In this document: in pieces, positions 28,502 through 36,199 of the stretch | Layout of the letters: each line of letters opens with the position of its first letter | Position numbering within the stretch: the stretch's first letter is position 1 | Origin: Bacillus infantis NRRL B-14911 | GTDB taxonomy: Bacteria > Bacillota > Bacilli > Bacillales > Cytobacillaceae | Direction of reading: 5' to 3' | Assembly (NCBI RefSeq): GCF_000473245.1 | Contig: NC_022524.1 | Span: forward strand, 1,884,501-1,948,500 | Length of the DNA stretch: 64,000 nucleotides | Notes under the pieces: model-generated | What the model was told of the DNA's origin: nothing | Database searches by the model: none | The model's input: the letters and a program-made list of their open reading frames with translations, nothing else | Program-made: the position numbers and the translations under genes

Positions 28502-30265
28502 ATGAAAGTATTTGCAGATTTAATGTGGTTTTTTAAGCAAGAGAAGAAATCGTATGTGACAGGGATTTTCCTGCTGCTGTTTGTAGCATTCCTGCAGCTG
28601 ATTCCGCCGAAGGTCATCGGGATTGTGGTTGATCATATCAAAAACGATACTTTGACCAGCGGCCTTCTTGTCAACTGGCTCCTGATATTGATTGGAGCCG
28701 CACTCATGATGTACATATTGCGCTATTATTGGCGGATCATGATTTTCGGATCTGCCGTCAAGCTGTCCAGGCAGCTGAGGAACAGGCTGTACCGGCATTT
28801 TACAGAGATGCCGCAATCGTTTTACCAAAGAAGGCGGGTCGGGGACCTGATGGCCCATGCGACAAATGACCTTCAGGCGGTCCAGCAGACGGCCGGCTCA
28901 GGCGTTTTGACCCTTGTCGACTCGCTTGCCACAGGTGGATTTGTCATCATCGCCATGGCTGCGACGATTAGCTGGAAGCTGACGCTCATCTGCCTGATCC
29001 CGATGCCTCTCATGGCGATTTTGACGAGCTGGTATGGGACGCTCCTCCATAAGCGGTTCCATGGGGCACAGGAGGCTTTTTCTGCTTTAAATGATAAGAC
29101 ACAGGAAAGCATCACAGGCATCAAGGTCATCAAGACCTTTGGCCAGGAGAAAGAAGATATAGAGGATTTCCGCAAACAATCACATGATGTGGTGGAGAAA
29201 AATATTTCAGTGGCCAAGGTGGATTCACTTTTTGATCCAACAATCAGCATCATCGTCGGCATTTCCTTTTTCCTGTCTGTCGCTTTTGGCGCCAGATATG
29301 TGATTTCAGGTGAATTAACAATCGGGGAGCTTGTTTCATTTACAACGTATCTCGGACTCTTGATTTGGCCGATGCTTGCCTTTGGCTGGCTCTTTAATAT
29401 CGTCGAAAGAGGGCGGGCTTCCAATGACCGGATCATGAGCCTGCTTGCCGAAAAGGCAGAGGTGGCTGACAAGGAAGGTGCACTTGCAATCGTTCCGAGC
29501 GGGGATCTTGTTTATGATATCAATAAATTTCTTTACCCTAACGAGGAAAAGCCTGTCCTCGAAGACATCCGCTTCCAATTGAAAAGGGGTGAAACCCTTG
29601 GGATCGTCGGGAAGACAGGTGCCGGGAAAACAACGCTCCTTAAGCTGCTGATCAGGGAATTTGACGGTTTTGAAGGGGATGTCCGCTTTGGCAGCCATTC
29701 AGTCAATGATTATACGCTTGAAAAGCTGCATGAGGCCATTGGCTATGTGCCGCAGGATCATTTCCTTTTTTCAGCCACAGTCGCTGAAAATATTGCCTTT
29801 GCGAACCCTTCCTCTGAGCGGGAGGAAGTATTCAAGGCAGCAAAGCTTGCCAATATCCATGAAGATATCCTTCAATTTACGGAAGGTTATGAAACGGTTG
29901 TCGGTGAGCGCGGCGTTTCCTTGTCTGGCGGGCAGAAGCAGCGGATCTCAATCGCCAGGGCGCTCATGATGGACCCGGAAGTACTGATCCTGGATGACTC
30001 TCTGTCAGCGGTTGATGCGAAGACAGAGGAAGCCATCCTGAACGGCCTCAGGAAAAACCGGGCAGGCAAGACGACCATCATCACCGCCCACCGCTTGAGT
30101 GCGATACAGCATGCGAATCTGATCCTTGTGCTGGATGAGGGCAGGATCGCGCAAAAAGGCACACACGATGAGCTGATGGAAGAAGAAGGCTGGTATAAGA
30201 GCATGTATCTCCGCCAGCAGCTTGAAGAACTTGTAGAGCACGGAGGCAGAAATCATGGAGCATAA
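28502..30265 (+). CDS. ABC exporter half-transporter, degenerate-site subunit (YheI-like)
   Basis: A 587-residue type IV ABC exporter half: six membrane helices, then a nucleotide-binding domain. Walker A GKTGAGKTT (about residue 368), signature LSGGQKQR (about 473) and Walker B LILDDSL (about 494). The catalytic glutamate after Walker B is replaced by aspartate, so this subunit's own ATP site is expected to be weak. Overall sequence is closest to B. subtilis YheI and relatives. It overlaps the next gene by 11 bases and would form a heterodimer with it. The substrate is unknown; multidrug or lipid export is typical. Confidence 0.92.
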   Translation: MKVFADLMWFFKQEKKSYVTGIFLLLFVAFLQLIPPKVIGIVVDHIKNDTLTSGLLVNWLLILIGAALMMYILRYYWRIMIFGSAVKLSRQLRNRLYRHFTEMPQSFYQRRRVGDLMAHATNDLQAVQQTAGSGVLTLVDSLATGGFVIIAMAATISWKLTLICLIPMPLMAILTSWYGTLLHKRFHGAQEAFSALNDKTQESITGIKVIKTFGQEKEDIEDFRKQSHDVVEKNISVAKVDSLFDPTISIIVGISFFLSVAFGARYVISGELTIGELVSFTTYLGLLIWPMLAFGWLFNIVERGRASNDRIMSLLAEKAEVADKEGALAIVPSGDLVYDINKFLYPNEEKPVLEDIRFQLKRGETLGIVGKTGAGKTTLLKLLIREFDGFEGDVRFGSHSVNDYTLEKLHEAIGYVPQDHFLFSATVAENIAFANPSSEREEVFKAAKLANIHEDILQFTEGYETVVGERGVSLSGGQKQRISIARALMMDPEVLILDDSLSAVDAKTEEAILNGLRKNRAGKTTIITAHRLSAIQHANLILVLDEGRIAQKGTHDELMEEEGWYKSMYLRQQLEELVEHGGRNHGA

Positions 30266-32054
30266 CCAGCAGGATATCAATAAGAAAGAACAGCGGACCG
30301 TCCTATACCGGCTCCTTGCTTATACAAAGCCGCATAAAGCAACGCTTATCCTCGCCTTCAGCCTGTTGCTGCTGACAACGATCGGCGATATCATGGGGCC
30401 TATCCTTGTTAAAATATTCATTGACGATTATCTGACCCCAAGGAATCTGGCATTTGAGCCTTTGTTCCTGCTCGGGGCAGGCTATATCGGCATCCAGGTC
30501 ATGAATGTCCTGATCTCTTATTTCCAGCTGCTTAAGTTCCAGGAGATCGCACTAAAGATCATTCAGCAGCTGCGGATCGACGTTTTTTCAAAGGTGCAGT
30601 CGCTCGGCCTGAAATACTTCGACCAGACGCCGGCCGGAAGCATTGTCTCGCGGGTCACGAATGATACAGAGGCCATCAAGGATATGTTTGTCAGCGTCCT
30701 GGTCATCTTCATACAGAGCGGCTTTCTGCTGATCGGGATATTCATCGCGATGTTTGCCCTGAATGTCCAGCTCGCCTTATTCTGCCTGGTGATCCTGCCG
30801 ATTATCTTTATGATCATGCAGATGTACCGCAAATACAGCTCGCGCTTTTATCAGGATATGAGGGAAAGGCTCAGCCAGCTGAATGCGAAGCTCAGCGAGT
30901 CGCTCCAGGGAATGGGGATCATCCAGGTGTTCAGGCAGGAAAAGCGCCTGCGCAAGGAATTTGCAGACATTAACCAGAAGCATTATGACGCAGGAATGAG
31001 GAACATCAAGGTTGATGGGCTGCTACTCAGGCCGGCAATAGACCTGGTCTATACACTTGCGCTTGTAATTGTCCTGGGCTTTTTCGGGATCACCTCATTC
31101 AGCAATCCGATTGAAGTCGGAGTTTTATTCGCATTTGTCAGCTATCTGGACCGCTTTTTCGAGCCGGTCAACAATATGATGCAGCGGTTATCCATGTACC
31201 AGCAGGCCATCATTGCCGGCTCCAGGGTCTTCAGGCTCCTGGATGAAGAAGAGCTTGCGCCCGCTCAAAAGGAAGAGAAGCTTTCAATCGGGGACGGACA
31301 GATTGAATTCAAGGATGTCAGCTTTTCGTATGATGGAAAGCGGGATGTGCTGAAAAACATCAGCTTTACTGCCAAGCCGGGCGAAACAGTGGCGCTGGTT
31401 GGCCATACAGGAAGCGGAAAGAGCTCGATCATCAATCTGATGATGAGGTTTTATGAATTCTCAAGAGGTGACATTCTGATTGACGGGCAGTCGATTAAGT
31501 CTTATCCAAGGGAAGAGCTGAGGGAAAAGCTTGGTCTAGTCCTCCAGGATCCTTTCCTGTTTTATGGAACGGTCAAGGACAATATCCGCCTCCATGATAC
31601 AGAGATGACCGATAAGGAAATAGAGGAAGCTGCCCATTTCGTTCAGGCGCATACCTTCATTGAGAAGCTTGATGACCGCTACGATCACAAGGTAGTTGAG
31701 AGGGGCTCGACCTTCTCCAGCGGTCAAAGGCAGCTGATCGCTTTCGCACGGACGATTGCAGCCAACCCGAAAATCCTTGTGCTTGATGAAGCGACTGCCA
31801 ATATCGACACTGAGACAGAGGAGGCCATCCAGACGGCCCTGGAGAAGATGAGGAAGGGGCGCACAACCATTGCCATCGCCCACAGGCTTTCCACCATCCA
31901 GGATGCTGAATTGATCCTTGTCCTTCACCAGGGGGAAATCGTGGAACGGGGCACCCACCAGGAGCTGCTCGCACTGAAAGGCTTGTACCATAAAATGTAC
32001 CTGCTGCAGAACGGTTCAGTCGAGAGGGTGGAAGATGCTGTCGGCAACGCTTAA
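30255..32054 (+). CDS. ABC exporter half-transporter, canonical-site subunit (YheH-like)
   Basis: A 599-residue partner of the preceding half-transporter, with the same membrane-plus-ATPase layout. Walker A VGHTGSGKSS (about residue 382), Walker B LVLDEAT with a normal catalytic glutamate (about 508), but the signature is FSSGQRQL instead of LSGGQ. In a heterodimer its Walker site would face the canonical LSGGQ of the partner, giving one active and one degenerate ATP site, as known for LmrCD, BmrCD and related exporters. It starts inside the end of the upstream gene, so the two are translationally coupled. Confidence 0.92.
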   Translation: MEHNQQDINKKEQRTVLYRLLAYTKPHKATLILAFSLLLLTTIGDIMGPILVKIFIDDYLTPRNLAFEPLFLLGAGYIGIQVMNVLISYFQLLKFQEIALKIIQQLRIDVFSKVQSLGLKYFDQTPAGSIVSRVTNDTEAIKDMFVSVLVIFIQSGFLLIGIFIAMFALNVQLALFCLVILPIIFMIMQMYRKYSSRFYQDMRERLSQLNAKLSESLQGMGIIQVFRQEKRLRKEFADINQKHYDAGMRNIKVDGLLLRPAIDLVYTLALVIVLGFFGITSFSNPIEVGVLFAFVSYLDRFFEPVNNMMQRLSMYQQAIIAGSRVFRLLDEEELAPAQKEEKLSIGDGQIEFKDVSFSYDGKRDVLKNISFTAKPGETVALVGHTGSGKSSIINLMMRFYEFSRGDILIDGQSIKSYPREELREKLGLVLQDPFLFYGTVKDNIRLHDTEMTDKEIEEAAHFVQAHTFIEKLDDRYDHKVVERGSTFSSGQRQLIAFARTIAANPKILVLDEATANIDTETEEAIQTALEKMRKGRTTIAIAHRLSTIQDAELILVLHQGEIVERGTHQELLALKGLYHKMYLLQNGSVERVEDAVGNA

Positions 32055-32064
32055 AAGACAAAAT

Positions 32065-32103
32065 AAAAACAGCTTGGGCTTATATAGCTTCCAAGCTGTT
32101 TTT
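32065..32103. terminator. Bidirectional terminator
   Basis: A 13-bp stem (AAAAACAGCTTGG with CCAAGCTGTTTTT) between the ABC pair and the converging Spo0E-like gene. Confidence 0.88.
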
Positions 32104-32277
32104 CTATTGTGTCTGAACCTTTTTTATAAAAATACGGTTATATTCGTTCAAGAGATGGTCAAGCTCCTGACTGTACTTAATCGCAGCAGTTGAATGCAGG
32201 CCATTCTTCATGGCGACTTGGATTAGTTCAGCCCGCTTATTCTCAATCAAAGACAGTAGTTCTTGTTTTCCTGCCAC
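32104..32277 (-). CDS. Spo0E-like aspartyl-phosphate phosphatase
   Basis: A 57-residue frame, too short for many gene finders. It encodes a helical hairpin with the family signature SQELD (KYSQELDHLLNEYNRIF), preceded by LLSLIENKRAELIQVAMKNG. Spo0E-type phosphatases remove phosphate from Spo0A and so delay sporulation. Start is GTG 32277 with AAAGGA nine bases upstream. It is monocistronic, between the ABC exporter pair and ccdA. Family call rests on the signature and length; specificity for Spo0A rather than another regulator is inference. Confidence 0.85.
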   Translation of the reverse strand: MAGKQELLSLIENKRAELIQVAMKNGLHSTAAIKYSQELDHLLNEYNRIFIKKVQTQ

Positions 32278-32599
32278 GGCTGATAGTCCTTTCCTGTGGA
32301 TTTAAAAGAGGCCCCATTTTATTATTGTCTGTATGTAAGTTTCCAAATCAAAACCATGTAAAAACATGAAAGATTATAACAAATAATGTTAGTTACTCAT
32401 ACAGTATATCGAATAATGGTAATAAATTCAAAAGAAAGTTTCTCTGATATGACAAAAACATTATCAAAATTATAACATGTCCTTTATATGTTTTTAATAT
32501 AATTATAGTAGGTCACAAAGTGTTCACAAGGTGTCCATTATCTTTCTTGGCGAGATTTTGTTAAAATGGTAAAGAATCAAGAAAAAGTAGGTGTCTTGA

Positions 32600-33307
32600 A
32601 TGACTGATGTCAATATATTCATCGCCCTTGGAGCGGGCTTCCTGAGCTTCATTTCTCCCTGCTGCCTGCCATTGTATCCCGCATTCTTATCTTACATAAC
32701 TGGCATGTCAGTGGGCGAGCTGAAAGAAGAAAACGCGATGCTGCAGAAGCGCAGCATGCTGCATACCCTTTTCTTCCTGCTCGGGTTCTGCATTATTTTC
32801 ATTGCCCTCGGTTTTGGGGGATCTTTTATCGGAAGAATATTCAGCGATCATAATGATCTAATCAGGCAGATCGGCGCCATCTTCATTGTCATTTTCGGAT
32901 TGATGGTTGTCGGCGTTTTCAAGCCGGAGGCGCTCATGAAGGAAAGGCGCCTGGAATTCAAAAACAGGCCAGGCGGCTACCTGGGTTCAGTCCTGATCGG
33001 CCTTGCATTTGCAGCAGGCTGGACGCCATGCACAGGACCGATCCTCATGTCCGTTTGGGCACTCGCTGCCTCAAATCCTGGCTCAGGCCTTGTGTATATG
33101 ATTGCCTATTCACTCGGATTTGCGATTCCATTCTTCGTGCTGTCGTTCTTTATCGGCAAAATGCAATGGATCCGCCGCAATAACGTAAAAATCATGAAGA
33201 TCGGCGGCTATGTGATGATTGTCATGGGTATTGTGCTGTTCTTTGACTGGATGACTCAGATCATATCTATAATGACTGCTATGTTTGGCGGATTTAAAGG
33301 TTTCTAA
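32600..33307 (+). CDS. ccdA: Cytochrome c biogenesis protein CcdA
   Basis: CcdA is a six-helix membrane protein that carries reducing equivalents to extracytoplasmic thioredoxin-like proteins such as ResA and StoA, needed for cytochrome c maturation and spore cortex formation. The two redox cysteines are in [15 protein letters not shown] (N-terminal) and [12 protein letters not shown]. The 235-residue length is usual. The 320-base gap before it holds the Spo0E-like gene promoter region and AT-rich sequence without a gene. It heads the ccdA-yneI-ccdC group. Confidence 0.95.
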   Translation: MTDVNIFIALGAGFLSFISPCCLPLYPAFLSYITGMSVGELKEENAMLQKRSMLHTLFFLLGFCIIFIALGFGGSFIGRIFSDHNDLIRQIGAIFIVIFGLMVVGVFKPEALMKERRLEFKNRPGGYLGSVLIGLAFAAGWTPCTGPILMSVWALAASNPGSGLVYMIAYSLGFAIPFFVLSFFIGKMQWIRRNNVKIMKIGGYVMIVMGIVLFFDWMTQIISIMTAMFGGFKGF

Positions 33308-33312
33308 AGGAT

Positions 33313-33340
33313 GGCCCGGCAAAAATGCCGGGTTTTCTTT
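33313..33340 (+). terminator. Terminator after ccdA
   Basis: A 7-bp GC-rich stem (CCCGGCA and complement, four-base loop) and T-run. Confidence 0.8.
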
Positions 33341-33535
33341 TATCCTTCCATAAATTACAACTTGAAATTTGAAGAAAAAGCGAAATTTGTCGGATTCTTT
33401 GGATTGAATTCTCACTCACATTCCGTTATATTGAAATATGTGCTCTTTTATCTAATACTGTTTTTTGACGTGTGAAATATAGAAAGAAACATAATAATAG
33501 ATTGATTTCTGTTGCAGTGTCGAGGGGGAACCAGC

Positions 33536-33895
33536 ATGGCAAGAATATTAATTGTAGATGACGCAAAATTCATGAGACTCACCTTAACCGGCATCTTAAA
33601 GAAAGCCGAACATGAAATCGTCGGGGAGGCCGAAAACGGCCGCGAAGCAATTGACCTTTACCGCGAGCTCAAGCCGGAGCTTGTAACCATGGATATCACC
33701 ATGCCGGAGATGAGCGGCCTGGAAGCCATGAAGGAAATCAAACAGGAATTTCCTGACGCCAAGGTAGTCATGTGCTCAGCGATGGGCCAGCAGAAGATGG
33801 TCGTCGAAGCCATCGAGGCCGGCGCCAAAGACTTTATTGTTAAGCCATTTGATGAAGGCCGCGTGCTCGACGCAGTCAACCGGGTCCTCAGCTGA
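33536..33895 (+). CDS. yneI: Single-domain response regulator YneI
   Basis: A 119-residue CheY-like receiver without an output domain. Acidic pair DD (LIVDDAKFMR), phosphoacceptor Asp in LVTMDITMPEMSG, the threonine/serine switch (VVMCSAMGQ) and the lysine in FIVKPFDEG are intact. Start ATG 33536 follows GAGGGGGAACC. It lies between ccdA and ccdC as yneI does in B. subtilis. The kinase and target are not known; phosphotransfer or protein-protein signalling is expected. Confidence 0.93.
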   Translation: MARILIVDDAKFMRLTLTGILKKAEHEIVGEAENGREAIDLYRELKPELVTMDITMPEMSGLEAMKEIKQEFPDAKVVMCSAMGQQKMVVEAIEAGAKDFIVKPFDEGRVLDAVNRVLS

Positions 33896-33898
33896 CCC

Positions 33899-33936
33899 AA
33901 AGCCATTTAAGCCTGCTTAAATGGCTTTTCTTTTTG
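33899..33936 (+). terminator. Terminator after yneI
   Basis: A 14-bp perfect stem (AAAGCCATTTAAGC and complement) and a T-rich tail. Confidence 0.85.
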
Positions 33937-34030
33937 CACCGATGCCCAAAGTCCCGAAAAATATTTTCTAAACAGAGGAATTTAGGATATAATATAATGG
34001 TAAATATTAAACATACAAAGGATGAATGCT

Positions 34031-34525
34031 ATGAACATGGTTGTAGCTTCTTCGATCGGAGCCATCTGCATGGCTGTTTTTGTCATGTTCATCCGGATGC
34101 GGGCAGCCAAGAAACCTGCTTCAGCCAAAAAGATCATCTTGCCGCCGCTTTTCATGAGCACGGGCGCCCTGATGTTCGTCTTTCCGTACTTTCGCGTCAC
34201 ACCGCTTGAGATATTAGAAGCTGCCGGAGTCGGCATGCTGTTTTCAATCCTGTTGATCAAAACCTCGGCATTTGAAGTGCGTGATAATGATATTTTCTTA
34301 AAAAGATCAAAGGCCTTTGCCTTTATCCTGGTCGGCCTTCTTGTCGTCCGGATTGTGGCCAAGCTGATCCTCAGCTCCACGATTGACGTCGGACAGCTGA
34401 GCGGCATGTTCTGGATCCTTGCATTCGGTATGATCGTCCCTTGGCGGATCGCCATGTACCTGAACTACAAAAAGATCTACAATGAGCTCAATGGTACCTC
34501 ATTGAATACAAAAACAACCGTATAA
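34031..34525 (+). CDS. ccdC: CcdC family membrane protein (DUF1453)
   Basis: A 164-residue membrane protein with four to five helices. VVASSIGAICMAVFVMFIRMR and the internal PPLFMSTGALMFVFPYFRV are typical of B. subtilis CcdC. Despite the name, CcdC is not required for cytochrome c synthesis in B. subtilis; its role is unclear. Start ATG 34031 is favoured because AAAGGA is eight bases upstream; ATG 34022 is an alternative. Confidence 0.9.
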   Translation: MNMVVASSIGAICMAVFVMFIRMRAAKKPASAKKIILPPLFMSTGALMFVFPYFRVTPLEILEAAGVGMLFSILLIKTSAFEVRDNDIFLKRSKAFAFILVGLLVVRIVAKLILSSTIDVGQLSGMFWILAFGMIVPWRIAMYLNYKKIYNELNGTSLNTKTTV

Positions 34526-34532
34526 AACAGTG

Positions 34533-34564
34533 AAAACATCGAACTCGCTTTCGGTGTTTTTTTT
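34533..34564 (+). terminator. Terminator after ccdC
   Basis: A 10-bp stem (AAACATCGAA with TTTCGGTGTTT, one wobble) and eight T. Confidence 0.85.
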
Positions 34565-34594
34565 ATAAAATATGAAAGTATATTTTTTATCCTC

Positions 34595-34724
34595 GATTAC
34601 TGTCTAGCTCCAGCGCCTACCCCCTCGAGGTCACAAGCCAATCCTCCCAAAAAGGCAAAGAACGCCTTTCCGGGAGGATCGTCTTGTGCTTGTCGGGGGT
34701 GACCAAGGCGCTTGCGCTTTTCTT
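34595..34724. repeat. Structured intergenic repeat, copy B (inverted relative to copy A)
   Basis: The reverse complement runs from GAAAAGCGCAAGCGCCTTG to GGCGCTGGAGCTAGACAG, matching copy A at 10101-10286 with a shorter middle. Where copy A pairs ATCATCCC with GGGATGAT, copy B has ATCCTCCC with GGGAGGAT: both sides changed together and pairing is kept. The same holds for CACAAG/CTTGTG against CTCAAG/CTTGAG. It lies between ccdC and yneK terminators. Confidence 0.8.
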
Positions 34725-34731
34725 ATGAAAA

Positions 34732-34760
34732 AAACCACTCCACGGACAGCGGAATGGTTT
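34732..34760 (-). terminator. Terminator of yneK
   Basis: Stem AAACCACTCC with GGAATGGTTT (one mismatch), with a T-run on the minus strand. Confidence 0.7.
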
Positions 34761-35195
34761 CTAGAATAAATGCTCATAAGGAGCCATATCAATTTGTCTT
34801 TCAGTCAGTTTGCGGCGCAGGAATTTGTGATCACGCTTGGGAGTCGCCAAAATATAGCCGCGAATGATGAGATCCTCCGTAATGCGCTTCGCCTTCTCAT
34901 TCAATGCCAGCTCGCCGATCTTCCCGGCAATCTTCTGCCGTGCCACATCACGGAAAAGCTCAGGCACTGGACTCACCAAATCCTCCAAGAGCACCTTCTG
35001 ATCCTTAGCCCAAAGGCTCCGCGTCTGATTCACATAATGCTCTTCCCAATCAAGAATCGACTTCCCATCCTCTTTCGGCATCCGCTTCAAAAACTTCCGG
35101 AACATAAAAAAGCCGCCGATCGCAAACAGTGATACCAGCACAACCACCCAAAACAAAATAAACACCAAAAACCAGCCAGTAAGCTCTGTTGTCAT
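34761..35195 (-). CDS. yneK: DUF2621 family membrane protein YneK
   Basis: A 144-residue protein with one N-terminal membrane helix (GWFLVFILFWVVVLVSLFAI) and a soluble helical domain (LDWEEHYVNQTRSLWAKDQK) characteristic of DUF2621, the family of B. subtilis YneK. It follows ccdC as in B. subtilis but in the opposite direction. ATG 35195 follows AGGTG; a GTG three codons upstream overlaps the ribosome site. Function unknown. Confidence 0.87.
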   Translation of the reverse strand: MTTELTGWFLVFILFWVVVLVSLFAIGGFFMFRKFLKRMPKEDGKSILDWEEHYVNQTRSLWAKDQKVLLEDLVSPVPELFRDVARQKIAGKIGELALNEKAKRITEDLIIRGYILATPKRDHKFLRRKLTERQIDMAPYEHLF

Positions 35196-35355
35196 TCTAT
35201 TCACCTACATTACAATAACTTATTTAATATTATTATAAGCATATGATGGGAAGGAGACAAGCCGAATCCTGCATAAAAAGTGAAACATAAGGGAAATGGC
35301 CAAGCCATGAAAACTTGTTTGATGGTACAATAAGGAAAAAGGGGAGGGGAACTGA

Positions 35356-35700
35356 TTGGAAAGCATAGGCCGTCTTCAGCAGGAAAAAGAAAAGCTGCAA
35401 AAGCAAAAGGATGGGTTATTATTGCAGATTTTTCTGCGCATCGGTCTTCTCGTTGCAGCAGGTATCGCCTACGGACTCTTCATGAGCTTTTTCAGCCCTA
35501 TTGAAGGGGCAGTCGAAACCATCATTTTCTTTGTCCTCGCCGCATTGGCCGTCTTTCTATGGATCCGCTTCATGGTGCAGCTTTTCCGGGTATACAAGGT
35601 GCAATTTGAAATCAACAAGAATAATAAAAAGCTTCTGAAAAAGATCGCCGAAGAAGACCAGGGTCAGAATAAAGGCAAAGGAACCGGCAGCTGGAGCTAA
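35356..35700 (+). CDS. Small membrane protein of unknown function
   Basis: A 114-residue protein: a charged coiled-coil start (SIGRLQQEKEKLQKQKDG), two membrane helices (LRIGLLVAAGIAYGLFM and IIFFVLAALAVFLWIRFMV), then a basic tail ending in glycine and serine. The TTG start follows GGGGAGGGGA. No family is recognised. It lies just before the selC tRNA gene; a short hairpin at 35752-35774 may end its transcript. Confidence 0.65.
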   Translation: MESIGRLQQEKEKLQKQKDGLLLQIFLRIGLLVAAGIAYGLFMSFFSPIEGAVETIIFFVLAALAVFLWIRFMVQLFRVYKVQFEINKNNKKLLKKIAEEDQGQNKGKGTGSWS

Positions 35701-35780
35701 AGGCTTGAAAAGTAAGTTCAAATCCTGCATAATATCATTATTGCTAAATAACAAAAGCAGCACATAACTGCTTTACTCAC

Positions 35781-35877
35781 GGGGCTGAATGGGGTACTGG
35801 TGTCCCTCACGGTCTTCAAAACCGCTCGTGACCTGCGTGCCAGGTCAGCTGGGTTCGATTCCCAGGCGGTCCCGCCA
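35781..35877 (+). tRNA. selC: tRNA-Sec (anticodon UCA), selC
   Basis: A 97-nucleotide tRNA folded by eye into the selenocysteine type. Acceptor GGGGCTGA/GCGGTCCC: seven pairs with wobbles plus one mismatch. The D-stem has six pairs (GGGGTA with TGTCCC) and a four-base loop CTGG, the hallmark of bacterial selC. Anticodon loop CTTCAAA gives UCA. The long variable arm TGACCTG/CAGGTCA has seven pairs, the T arm is CTGGG-TTCGATT-CCCAG, and discriminator G and CCA are encoded. One A-C mismatch lies in the anticodon stem. This tRNA is charged with serine, converted by SelA and delivered by SelB at UGA codons. Those genes are not in the window. Confidence 0.88.
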
Positions 35878-35893
35878 TAATATACATATTAGT

Positions 35894-35925
35894 GCCGAAC
35901 AGTGATAGTACTGTGCGGTTTTTTG
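35894..35925 (+). terminator. Terminator of selC
   Basis: Stem GCCGAACAGT with ACTGTGCGGT (one mismatch) and six T, 16 bases after the tRNA. Confidence 0.8.
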
Positions 35926-36199
35926 TATTGTTTGTGGTTTATTGTGGGGTGGTGCCCCCCTGACTTATATATTTTTGTTTCAAAGAAGTTAGATTCGGAT
36001 TGCTACCATACATTCCTTGTTTTCCCCACGCAGAAACTCTTTCGACACTGGAGGCTAATATAAAGTATGCAAAATGTTATAATAATTTACTTTAATAGTG
36101 GAATTCAAAAAATCTAACAAAAGTAGAAGACATCAATCTTCAAGATAGCTAATTTCCCGGGCTTTTACTTGTTCAGTGTCCTAAGTATTACATCCCAGT

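Noticed and set aside
35781-35877. Alternative reading as tRNA-Ser with a long variable arm
   Set aside because: The UCA anticodon does not match serine codons in use as sense (it reads UGA), and the six-pair D-stem with four-base loop fits selC, not tRNA-Ser.
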